This document shows positions 27,199-35,534 of a DNA stretch of 46,821 nucleotides, one piece after another (position 1 is the first letter of the stretch; each line of letters starts with the position of its first letter). The notes beneath the pieces are model-generated. The model saw nothing but the letters and a program-made list of their open reading frames with translations, had not been told where the DNA came from and searched no databases. Made by a program: the position numbers and the translations under genes. Source of the stretch: Acidobacteria bacterium Mor1. GTDB lineage: Bacteria > Acidobacteriota > Polarisedimenticolia > Polarisedimenticolales > Polarisedimenticolaceae. The stretch lies in NCBI GenBank assembly GCA_001664505.1, contig CP011806.1:1-46821 (forward strand), in the 5' to 3' direction.

Positions 27199-27227
27199 AA
27201 TATAGGGGGAGGTCCCGGGGCCGTCAA
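27199..27227 (-). promoter_or_regulatory. Sigma-70-type promoter of the secreted metalloprotease gene
   Basis: On the minus strand TTGACG (27227-27222) and TATATT (27204-27199) are exactly 17 bases apart, with one mismatch to consensus in each hexamer. This separates the metalloprotease gene from the PP2C operon upstream. Confidence 0.65.
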
Positions 27228-27271
27228 CTTGGCCGCTCCCGGGCAGGTGGCGGGTCTCCGGGGCTTTTCGG

Positions 27272-28008
<737 letters not shown>

Positions 28009-28012
<4 letters not shown>

Positions 28013-28977
28013 GAGCTGGTTCCCCGGGCGGTCCGCCGCCGTTCGGGCGTACGCCCCGTTCGCAGCTCGTCGAGCTTGGCCTTGGCTGCCGGCTCGGTCG
28101 GATCTTTCTCCAAGATGCTCTCCAGCTCGGTTTCCGCCTCTTTGATGCGGCCGGCCCGCAGTTGTGCGAACGCCAGGTTGAGGCGCGGCACGATCAGGGC
28201 CGGCTGTAGCTCGTAGGATCGGCGGAAGGCATCGACCGCCTCGTCGATCCGCTCGAGCTCGCAAAGGGCGATACCCCGGTAATTGTGGAGGTCAGGGTAC
28301 TTCGGACAGAGTTCCAATGCGAGGTCCAAGTGTTCCAGGCTCGCATCGTAGTCCTCGGCCTTGAGGGATTCGAGGGCATCCCGGAAGACCGCGTCAAATC
28401 TTCCCGGCTGGCTCAGCAGAGCCTGGTGGAACAGCTCCTCGGCCTGCTCCAGCGCGCCGCCCTTGAGGTGCTCCATGCCCTGGCGGAAGGGGTCCCGGAC
28501 CCGGGCGAGCTTCAGTTCCTGGGCCCGTTCGAAGGCCTCGGCGGCCTCCTCGGTGCGCTCGGCCCGCATCAGGCAGAAGGCCAGGGCGGTGTGGGCCTCC
28601 AGGTAGTTGCCGCGGATATTGACCGCTTCCCGGAACTGGTCGATGGCCTGGTCGAGGAGCCCGCCCTTCTCCAGGGCCCGGCCCCAGCGGTAGCGCAGGT
28701 CGGGGTAGGTGGGGCTGACCTCGACGGCGTGCCGGTAGTCCTCGCAGGCCTCTTCGATCTCCCCGGCGGCCTCGAGCCGCTCGGCGGAGCTCATGAACGT
28801 CATGGTCAGGTAGAACATCGTCGTCCGGCGGTCGCTGGGCGTGAGTTCGTGTTCGTCCCCGAGGGCCTTCTTGAAGAAGTCCACCGCGGGTTTGAACTCG
28901 TTCCTGTAGTAGTGGTAGATGCCGGACTTCACATGGTAGTTACCCATGAGATTCCGGATCTCCTTCAGCAGCCGCAT
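28009..28977 (-). CDS. TPR-repeat protein
   Basis: A 322-residue soluble protein made almost wholly of tetratricopeptide repeats. Examples are YPDLRYRWGRALEKGGLLDQ, YLEAHTALAFCLMRAERTEE and YPDLHNYRGIALCELERIDE, about seven units in all. There is no signal peptide or membrane helix. The last 20 residues are basic and low-complexity. It starts 15 bases after the repeat-protein gene and overlaps the PP2C start. TPR proteins usually act as assembly scaffolds, so it may bring the phosphatase or repeat proteins together; that is inference from position. Confidence 0.85.
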
Positions 28978-28992
28978 ACGACGAACGCCCCC

Positions 28993-30111
28993 CTAGCTCT
29001 TCTTGCCGATCTTCTTGCGGTCCTTCGCCGTTCGTTGCTCGAAGGTCCGACGCGCCATTCTACGAATCAACTCGGCCACGTTGCGATCTTTGATCAGATT
29101 CTTCAGGTCCCGATTCTGTAGCCGGGTAATGAAGTTGGTCGAGACTCCGGGCGGCGTGCGCGGGTTGCGAACCAGCGCCACGGCGACCGGGTAGTTCTTG
29201 ACCCATTCCCGGTTCAACGCGATGGTGCGCAGCACGTCGTCGGAGATGCTGCGGTTGTTCGAGATCGACTCGATGTCGTTGTCGGAGATGCGAGGATTCT
29301 TCAGCACCGACAGCGCGACCACCTTGTTCGTATCGCGAATGAGGATCATCCGCTCCTCACGTCCCCCCTTCATCGCGAGCACCGCTTTCTGCGCCACGTT
29401 CATGCCGACGATCTTGCGATAGGCGCTGCGGACCTCGGGGTCCTCGTCTTCCTCGAACTCTTCGCCGCCCATGATCTCGCTGGCGGCGTACACATCGCCG
29501 ACCTCGACGTCGAGCATCTTGGCGGCTTCTTCCAGGAACTCCGTGGAAGGGCCGTCGTTCTGCTCCTCGTCGCCCGCCGGCTCGGCGGCCGCGGCGTCGG
29601 CCGTGACGCTCATTTTGGCGATCCGGTCGAGAAGTTCAAGGATGCGCCCGCGTTGATCCGCCCGGAGGGAGGGATTGACCGTCAGCCGGTCCAGCAGGCC
29701 CGGCTGCATCAGCAGGCGTTCCTGGTTGGTCAGGATCAGCTCGATGACCTCGGTAGAGCCTAGCTGCGCCAGGACTTCCAGCGCCTGGTTGGGCACGTTC
29801 TGGTGGAAGGTGATCTTCTCGGCCAGGTCCTCGTCCTTGCCCGCCTGCTTGGAGAAGAAGAGCAGCACCTCGGGAGCGCAGCCGGCGTCGTCGAGCACGG
29901 CGACCACCGATTCCCGGTCCATCGAGGTCAGGCTGGCCCGGGCGTCCTTCTGGATCTCCGGATCGGGATCCCGGGCCAGGGCGATGAACAGGCGCACCAG
30001 CTCGGCCCGGGGGAGCGGTAGCGCGCCCCTGGCCGCGGCGGCCTTGACGTTCTGGGGGACGTCACCCGCCAGAATCCGTTCGACCATCGACCCTGTCGCG
30101 GTCGTCGTCAT
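28993..30111 (-). CDS. LRV/HEAT-like repeat protein, homologous to the gene at 31189-31935
   Basis: A 372-residue alpha-helical protein with no signal peptide. The N-terminal half reads like HEAT/ARM repeats (ARDPDPEIQKDARASL). A charged acidic linker (about 190-235) precedes the conserved C-terminal half, which contains VLKNPRISDNDIESI and WVKNYPVAVALVRNPRTPPGV. This last part aligns over about 80 residues with the protein encoded at 31189-31935. The tail is strongly basic (RTAKDRKKIGKKS). The core resembles leucine-rich-variant repeats (RxAVAxNPxTP). The start overlaps the RodZ-like gene stop (ATGA). Function unknown; a scaffold role is inferred only from the repeat type. Confidence 0.75.
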   Translation of the reverse strand: MTTTATGSMVERILAGDVPQNVKAAAARGALPLPRAELVRLFIALARDPDPEIQKDARASLTSMDRESVVAVLDDAGCAPEVLLFFSKQAGKDEDLAEKITFHQNVPNQALEVLAQLGSTEVIELILTNQERLLMQPGLLDRLTVNPSLRADQRGRILELLDRIAKMSVTADAAAAEPAGDEEQNDGPSTEFLEEAAKMLDVEVGDVYAASEIMGGEEFEEDEDPEVRSAYRKIVGMNVAQKAVLAMKGGREERMILIRDTNKVVALSVLKNPRISDNDIESISNNRSISDDVLRTIALNREWVKNYPVAVALVRNPRTPPGVSTNFITRLQNRDLKNLIKDRNVAELIRRMARRTFEQRTAKDRKKIGKKS

Positions 30112-31106
30112 GAGTCGGCTCTCCCGTCCGGTCCCGGAGGGGCGCTAGGCAGCACGCGATACCCGACCAGTGGAGTTCCGTCGGAGACGACCGTCGCCGG
30201 TGTCTTCCCCCCGACTCCCACTCGCAGGCTTCCGCCGTCGGCCGCGTCCACGACCAGGAACCGGCGGCAGTTCATTTCAATCACTTCTCCGAGCGGCAGG
30301 CCCTCGAGGGCCTCCACCCGGCGGTTGTCGCAGTTGAGTCGCCCGGTGGTACGGCGGTCCAGCACGAACCGGGCGCGAATCACCCCTTCGGCAGCACCGG
30401 AGGACGCGGTGACCGAGGGGGGCGGGCTCTGGGGCGATCGTGCGCTCTCTCCTCCCGGCGGAGGCGGGTCTTCCCGGGGCGCGGGATCGGCGGCCGCGGG
30501 GGAGGCACCCTCGGCGTCGTCGGACGCTTCGTCGTCGGTGCCGGCCACCGGAGGGTTCTCCGGCTCAGAGCTCCGGTCCGGGGCGGAGGGTGTTGACGAG
30601 TCGTTCCGTTCGGGGGCGTCGGTTCCACCGCTCTCGGCCTGTTGCGGCGCGTCTCCGTTGCGGGCGGACTGCTGATACCACGCGTACCCGGCGAAGCCGA
30701 CGGCACCGGCGAGCAGAACGCCGGCCAGCAGCCAGGGCACGATCGAGCGGGTAGGGGCGTCGCCGGACTCGGCGGGAGCGGATGCGGGGGGCTGGGGCGG
30801 TGTCTTGACCGCGCCGCCGGCGCCGCCACGCATCACTCCCGGTTCGCTTTCCGCCGGGACGACATCCGCCTGAGCAAGCTGTTCGTGGAGGTAGGCATCG
30901 ACCATCGAGTCGGCGTCGATCCCGATGAACTGGGCGACCGCCCGGACGAAGCCCTTATTGAACACACCTCCGGGGAGATGACTGAAGTCATTCCGCTCGA
31001 GAGCCTCGAGATACCTCAGGTTGATCTTGGTCGCTTCGGAGACTTCCCGCAGCGTGATCTTCCGAAGCTCCCGCTCCCGTTTGAGTTCCTCACCGAATGA
31101 TGGCAT
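30108..31106 (-). CDS. RodZ-like helix-turn-helix membrane protein
   Basis: A 332-residue protein. The N-terminal HTH_25 domain (about 1-75; FGEELKRERELRKITLREVS, then LERNDFSHLPGGVFNKGFVR) is the RodZ/cytoskeletal type. A proline-rich linker leads to one transmembrane helix (about 121-144). A long low-complexity acidic/proline segment follows, then a C-terminal beta domain (about 250-332) like DUF4115. This layout places the HTH in the cytoplasm and the C-terminus outside the membrane. RodZ links MreB to the wall machinery, but no mre gene is near, so a different partner is possible. The ATG lacks a clear SD and lies only about 12 bases after a predicted transcription start. Confidence 0.82.
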   Translation of the reverse strand: MPSFGEELKRERELRKITLREVSEATKINLRYLEALERNDFSHLPGGVFNKGFVRAVAQFIGIDADSMVDAYLHEQLAQADVVPAESEPGVMRGGAGGAVKTPPQPPASAPAESGDAPTRSIVPWLLAGVLLAGAVGFAGYAWYQQSARNGDAPQQAESGGTDAPERNDSSTPSAPDRSSEPENPPVAGTDDEASDDAEGASPAAADPAPREDPPPPGGESARSPQSPPPSVTASSGAAEGVIRARFVLDRRTTGRLNCDNRRVEALEGLPLGEVIEMNCRRFLVVDAADGGSLRVGVGGKTPATVVSDGTPLVGYRVLPSAPPGPDGRADS

Positions 31107-31124
31107 GAGTCAGAACCGCGACCA

Positions 31125-31130
31125 TTATAG
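31125..31130 (-). promoter_or_regulatory. Perfect -10 hexamer before the RodZ-like gene
   Basis: TATAAT on the minus strand, in the 82-base gap between the first repeat gene and the RodZ-like gene. No good -35 is seen 16-19 bases upstream. If used, the leader would be about 12 bases. Confidence 0.4.
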
Positions 31131-31188
31131 ACAGACCCGGAGCCACTCCGTCTCGCATCGCGCTCGTTCGGGCAGATTCGTTGCGCAT

Positions 31189-31935
31189 TCAACTCGCCTC
31201 CGCTCCGCCGGCCGCTTCCGTGAGGCGCCGCTGCGCCCCCACGAGCACAATTTTGGGTGCATCCTCCTGCAATACAAGTCGTTCCAGCTCTGCTCGGGGC
31301 ATCCTTTCGATCAGTTTCAGCGCCACCGCAACCGGCGTCCGCGGGTTGTGGGCCACCGCCAGGCGAATCGCCGGCAGCAGCGCCCAGCGGGAGTGGGTCG
31401 CCATGCGGCTCAGGACTTCGGGAGGGGTACCCCGGCGGGCGGCCAGCTTCTCGGCGGCGCCGGGATCCAGGGCCGGGTTGCCGAGTAGCGCCTCGAGGAC
31501 CGGTCGTTCCCGGCCCTCGACGAGCACCTCGACGATGGCGGGAGTCGCCTTGCGGGCGAGGGTGATCTTTTCGCCCAGGGCCAGACTGTCCAGCCGGGTC
31601 TTGAGCATCGACTCCGCCTGGCGGCGGATGGCCGGGTGCAACCGGGAGTCGGCGGCAGTCTCGGCCAGGTCCTTCCACAGCAGGTGGTGGACCAGGTTGC
31701 GGGCCGCCTGGAACGGGGTGCGCGGGTGCCGGACCAGGCGTTTCTTGACCTCGTAGATGCGGGTCCAGCGGCCGTTGCGGGCCAGGGACTCCAGCAACGG
31801 CCCGGTCAGCCCCGGATTTCGCAGCAGCAGCCCGATCTGGTCCTCCTGCATCTTCGGGTTCTGCAGCGCGCCCTCCAGATACGGCGGAGGGGCGTAGGGC
31901 AGCCGCTCGGCCAGGTCGGACGGGGAGTCCATCAT
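31189..31935 (-). CDS. LRV/HEAT-like repeat protein, first gene of the block
   Basis: A 248-residue soluble helical protein. It holds two copies of a module: W..IYEVKKRLVRHPRTPFQAA in the N-terminal half and W..LPAIRLAVAHNPRTPVAV in the C-terminal half. The second copy, with the 50 residues before it, aligns well with the C-terminal half of the protein encoded at 28993-30111. LRLAVAHNPRTP is close to the leucine-rich-variant repeat consensus. ATG at 31935 (a double ATG) is chosen; a GTG at 31989 would add a proline-rich 18-residue extension, and neither has a strong SD. Function unknown. The gene is divergent from the sulfatase-fold gene. Confidence 0.72.
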   Translation of the reverse strand: MMDSPSDLAERLPYAPPPYLEGALQNPKMQEDQIGLLLRNPGLTGPLLESLARNGRWTRIYEVKKRLVRHPRTPFQAARNLVHHLLWKDLAETAADSRLHPAIRRQAESMLKTRLDSLALGEKITLARKATPAIVEVLVEGRERPVLEALLGNPALDPGAAEKLAARRGTPPEVLSRMATHSRWALLPAIRLAVAHNPRTPVAVALKLIERMPRAELERLVLQEDAPKIVLVGAQRRLTEAAGGAEAS

Positions 31936-32094
31936 TCCGGCGGCCCGGTCGAGCTGCGGGGGGCGGTTCTGCGGTGGTGTAGAGCTCACCAGGCCGAATA
32001 TAGGTCCGGCGGGACCTTTGCGCTGCTTTCGCCATCTGTTATCGTCGACGCCGGATTTCGGGGTCCACCACCCGGCAACCTGGGAGAGCGCACG

Positions 32095-34356
32095 ATGCCC
32101 CCTCGCATCGCGAGGACGCTGCTGTTGTTGGCGGCCTGCCTGAGCCTTGCCTGCGGCCAGGAAGGGTCCGGAGGATCCTCGGGCGGAGCCCGCCCGCAGC
32201 CGCTCGCCGGGGAGCCCCGCAACCTGCTGCTGATCACCCTGGACACCGCCCGGGCCGACCGGCTGGGCTGCTACGGCTTCCCGTCGGCGGGAACCCCGCG
32301 GATGGACCGGCTCGCCTCCGAGGGCACCCGGGGGGCGCGGGCGTTCACCGTCGCTCCGCTGACCCTGCCGGCCCACGCTTCGCTGATGACCGGGCTCTAT
32401 CCGCCGTCTCACGGAGTACGGGACAACGTCGACTTCCGGCTCCCCGGCAGCGCGACGACCCTGGCCGAACATCTCGCCGCTGAGGGATATGCCACCGCGG
32501 CCGCTGTCGGTGCCTACGTGCTGTCGGCGGAGTTCGGCATCGGACAGGGCTTCGCGGCCTACGACGAACCGCGAGGTGCGTCGCCAGCCGGCAGCGGAGG
32601 AGCGTCGCTCGTCCACCGGGAGATTCTCGAGCGGGACGCAGGGGCGGTAACCGATGCGGCGCTGGGGTTGCTGACCGAGTTGGAAGAGCCGTTCTTCCTT
32701 TGGGTCCACTACTTCGACCCCCACGCGGCCTACGAGCCGCCGGAGCCGTTCGCCGGGAATCACCCGGCCGATCCCTATCAAGGTGAGATCGCCTACACCG
32801 ACTCGCAGCTCGGACGTTTGTTGGACTGGCTGGCCGGCGACGGCCGCGCCGGCCGCACCCTGACCGTGGTGACCGCCGATCACGGCGAGAGTCTCGGGGA
32901 GCACGGAGAGGATACCCACGGCCTGTTCGTCTACGACGCGACGATTCAGGTGCCGCTCTTGATCCACGCCCCGGGCACCGTTCCGGTCGGTGTTCTCGAA
33001 GAGGCGGTGTCCCTGGCGGACATCGCTCCGACGGCGCTGGAGTTACTCGGTATGCCACCCCTCGAGGCGATCGACGGAGTGAGCTTTGCGGAATCCCTGA
33101 CCGCCGCGCCGGCGTCGGAACGGGAGCCGGTGTACGCCGAGTCGATGCTGCCGGAACTGAGCTACGGCTGGGCGCCGCTGCGCGCGTTGCGCGGCCGGCA
33201 GCACAAGTACATCGAGGCGCCGCTGCCCGAGTTGTACGACACCGAGGTCGATCCGGGTGAGCAGCACAACCTGGTCCACGCCCGCCCGGTGGAGATCCGC
33301 AACTGGGGGGATCGTCTGATCCAACGCACCGCCCGCTTCGAGCCCCTGGCCGCCGACGAGGAACTCGTGGCCGACCCCGAGCGCCGGCGGCGGTTGGCCG
33401 CTCTGGGATACCTGTCCGGTTCGACGCCTGCGGCCGGGGGAGAGCAGGGCGCGGATCCCAAGGAGCGGGTCCACCTGCACAACGCCCTGCAGGAAGCCCA
33501 GCAACAGCTGATCGCTGGGCGCCACGGGGTGGCGTCCGGCCTGGTCGACCAGGTGCTGACCGAGGATCCGGCAAACCCCTCGGCGCTGGCGCTGAGCGGT
33601 CTCGCCCTGGCCGGCAGCGGGGACGACGCAGATTCGCTGGACCGCCTGCGCCGGGCGGCGGCCGGATCGCCCGGCTCCTTCGAACTGCAGCGCAACCTGG
33701 GCAATGCGCTGTTGCTCGCCGGACGCCACGATGAGGCAGTCGAGGCCTTCGAGGCGGCGCTGACGGTGCGCCCCGGCGCGGAAGACGCCCGCTACGGCCT
33801 GGGGAATGCCCACTGGGGCGCGGGGCGCCGTGAGGCGGCGCTTTCCAGCTACCGCCGCGCGATCGCCGACGGGGGGGCAGGCGCGGGAGTCCATGCCGCC
33901 CTGGGATCGAGTCTGGCCGAGATGGGCCGCCTCGCCGAGGCCCGCCGGGTGCTCGAGAAAGCGGTGACCCTCGAGGGTGCAGGGCCCGACGTGTGGAATC
34001 GGCTGGGCATCGTTTCCGAGCAGCTCGACGACCGTGCCGCGGCGGCAGGGCACTACCGCCGCGCGCTCGAACTCGACCCGAACCACGACGATGCGCTGTT
34101 CAACCGGGCCAAGCTGGATCTGATCTCCGGCCGGGTCGAGGCCGCCGCCGCCGGAGTCGAGCGGCTGCTCTCCCGTCATCCCGGATATCCTCTGGGGCGG
34201 TACCTCGAAGCCCAGGTTCGCGTGGGGCAGGGCCGTCCGGAAGATGCGGCGGCGGCGCTGCAGGCGTTCCTGGCCCAGCCGGGGATTTCGGATACGGTGA
34301 GGCAACGGGCGGCCCGGCAACTCGCCGAGCTGCAGAACGGTGCGGGCGGGAATTGA
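32095..34356 (+). CDS. Sulfatase-fold (alkaline phosphatase superfamily) lipoprotein fused to TPR repeats
   Basis: A 753-residue lipoprotein; the signal peptide ends in LSLAC (C20). The catalytic domain (about 40-440) has the metal-binding LLLITLDTARADRLGCYG (D50), the nucleophile region APLTLPAHASLMTG, VHYFDPHAAYEPP and VVTADHGESLGEHGE. At the nucleophile position stands T90, not the Cys or Ser that sulfatases convert to formylglycine. A phosphoesterase or transferase activity is therefore as likely as sulfatase. The rest (about 460-750) is seven or more TPR repeats. The ATG has GGGAG eight bases upstream. Its stop overlaps the M50 protease start (TGATG). Substrate unknown. Confidence 0.85.
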   Translation: MPPRIARTLLLLAACLSLACGQEGSGGSSGGARPQPLAGEPRNLLLITLDTARADRLGCYGFPSAGTPRMDRLASEGTRGARAFTVAPLTLPAHASLMTGLYPPSHGVRDNVDFRLPGSATTLAEHLAAEGYATAAAVGAYVLSAEFGIGQGFAAYDEPRGASPAGSGGASLVHREILERDAGAVTDAALGLLTELEEPFFLWVHYFDPHAAYEPPEPFAGNHPADPYQGEIAYTDSQLGRLLDWLAGDGRAGRTLTVVTADHGESLGEHGEDTHGLFVYDATIQVPLLIHAPGTVPVGVLEEAVSLADIAPTALELLGMPPLEAIDGVSFAESLTAAPASEREPVYAESMLPELSYGWAPLRALRGRQHKYIEAPLPELYDTEVDPGEQHNLVHARPVEIRNWGDRLIQRTARFEPLAADEELVADPERRRRLAALGYLSGSTPAAGGEQGADPKERVHLHNALQEAQQQLIAGRHGVASGLVDQVLTEDPANPSALALSGLALAGSGDDADSLDRLRRAAAGSPGSFELQRNLGNALLLAGRHDEAVEAFEAALTVRPGAEDARYGLGNAHWGAGRREAALSSYRRAIADGGAGAGVHAALGSSLAEMGRLAEARRVLEKAVTLEGAGPDVWNRLGIVSEQLDDRAAAAGHYRRALELDPNHDDALFNRAKLDLISGRVEAAAAGVERLLSRHPGYPLGRYLEAQVRVGQGRPEDAAAALQAFLAQPGISDTVRQRAARQLAELQNGAGGN

Positions 34357-35066
34357 TGGACAACCAGCTCCTGACGATGCTGCCGCTCTGGTACGTGGTG
34401 TTCCTGCTCTCGTTGACCTGCCACGAGGCCGGTCACGCGTTCGCCGCGTACCGTGGCGGAGACCCGACCGCGTATCTCGGTGGGCAGGTCTCGCTCAATC
34501 CGATCCCCCATGTCGCCCGGGAGCCGATCGGTACCGTCCTGGTTCCGATCGTCAGCTTCTTCCTGCTGGGAGGGGGATGGATGATCGGCTGGGCCAGCGC
34601 GCCCTACGACCCCAATTGGGAAGATCGCTACCCGCGCCGCGCGGCGATGATGGCGTTCGCCGGACCGCTGGCCAACCTCGTGTTGCTCACCGTCGGTTTC
34701 GTCGCGCTGAAGATCGGCATCGCCGCCGGGCTCTGGCAGTCCGTGCCCGTGTTCGAGGGGCGGCTTCCTCCTCTCGACCGCACGGTGATGACCCTGGGAG
34801 AAGCCGGCGGGGCCGACGCGCTGGGCCGCTTCTTCTCGATCCTCATGTCGTTGAATCTGATCCTCTTCATGTTCAACCTGATTCCGATGCCGCCGATGGA
34901 CGGAGCGTCGATTCTCGCAGGGTTGTTCTCTGCGGCTCGACGCTTCCGCGACTGGCTGATGGCGGCTCCGATGGGCTCCTTGCTCGGCTTGATCGTCGCC
35001 TGGCAGCTCTTCCCCGTAATCCTTCGTCCCGCTTACCAAGGGCTGATCTGGGCGCTCAATCAGTAG
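34356..35066 (+). CDS. Site-2 protease family (M50) membrane protein
   Basis: A 236-residue integral membrane protein with about five or six hydrophobic segments. The zinc-binding HEAGH (23-27) lies inside the first helix, and NLIPMPPMDG in the third quarter supplies the third ligand (Asp). This is the compact YwhC-like form of M50, without a PDZ domain. It would cut membrane-embedded substrates. The start overlaps the upstream stop by one base, so the two proteins are probably made together. Substrate unknown. Confidence 0.88.
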   Translation: MDNQLLTMLPLWYVVFLLSLTCHEAGHAFAAYRGGDPTAYLGGQVSLNPIPHVAREPIGTVLVPIVSFFLLGGGWMIGWASAPYDPNWEDRYPRRAAMMAFAGPLANLVLLTVGFVALKIGIAAGLWQSVPVFEGRLPPLDRTVMTLGEAGGADALGRFFSILMSLNLILFMFNLIPMPPMDGASILAGLFSAARRFRDWLMAAPMGSLLGLIVAWQLFPVILRPAYQGLIWALNQ

Positions 35067-35086
35067 TGGCTCCGGGAGGACTCGAA

Positions 35087-35503
35087 ATGCAACGGATCAC
35101 CTCATTGTTTCTGGTGTTGGCGGTCGCCGTATCGGTCGTTTCCCTCGCTCAGCAGGACGATCCGCCCCGGATGAGCGTGAAGCAGCTCGGGGTCGGGACC
35201 GGAGTGGGTGAGGACCGCGAGCTCGTCGGCGAGAGCGACAGCTTCCCGGTGGATACCCGGGTCTGGTTCTGGACCCGGGTGCTCGGGGGCGGCGAGGAAG
35301 GGGATTACGTCCGGCACGTCTGGTTCCACGACGGCGAAGAGGTGCTGAACTTCGGCGGCCTCCGGGTGGGCAGCCCGAACTGGCGCACCTGGACCAACAA
35401 GATCCTCGGCCCCGGATCCGAAGGGGAGTGGCGGGTGGAGGTTCGCGACCCGCAGGACCGGGTGCTCGCCTCGAAGACCTTCCGCTGCGTCGGCGCGCCC
35501 TAG
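35087..35503 (+). CDS. DUF2914 domain exported protein
   Basis: A 138-residue protein with a signal peptide (about 21 residues, ending SLAQ). Nearly the whole mature part is one DUF2914-type domain: the block VDTRVWFWTRV, then YVRHVWFHDGEEV, then GEWRVEVRDPQDRVLASKTF. The domain is of unknown function and is usually found in envelope or exported proteins. GGGAGGA lies six bases before the ATG. It is 20 bases downstream of the M50 gene and probably cotranscribed. Confidence 0.82.
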   Translation: MQRITSLFLVLAVAVSVVSLAQQDDPPRMSVKQLGVGTGVGEDRELVGESDSFPVDTRVWFWTRVLGGGEEGDYVRHVWFHDGEEVLNFGGLRVGSPNWRTWTNKILGPGSEGEWRVEVRDPQDRVLASKTFRCVGAP

Positions 35504-35534
35504 GCCTCGTTGGGCTTGCGCCGCCGGTTCGCGA

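Noticed and set aside
31636-32094. Long 5' extension of the sulfatase-fold gene
   Set aside because: The extension overlaps the divergent repeat-protein gene and would bury a clear lipoprotein signal peptide; the SD fits the ATG at 32095.
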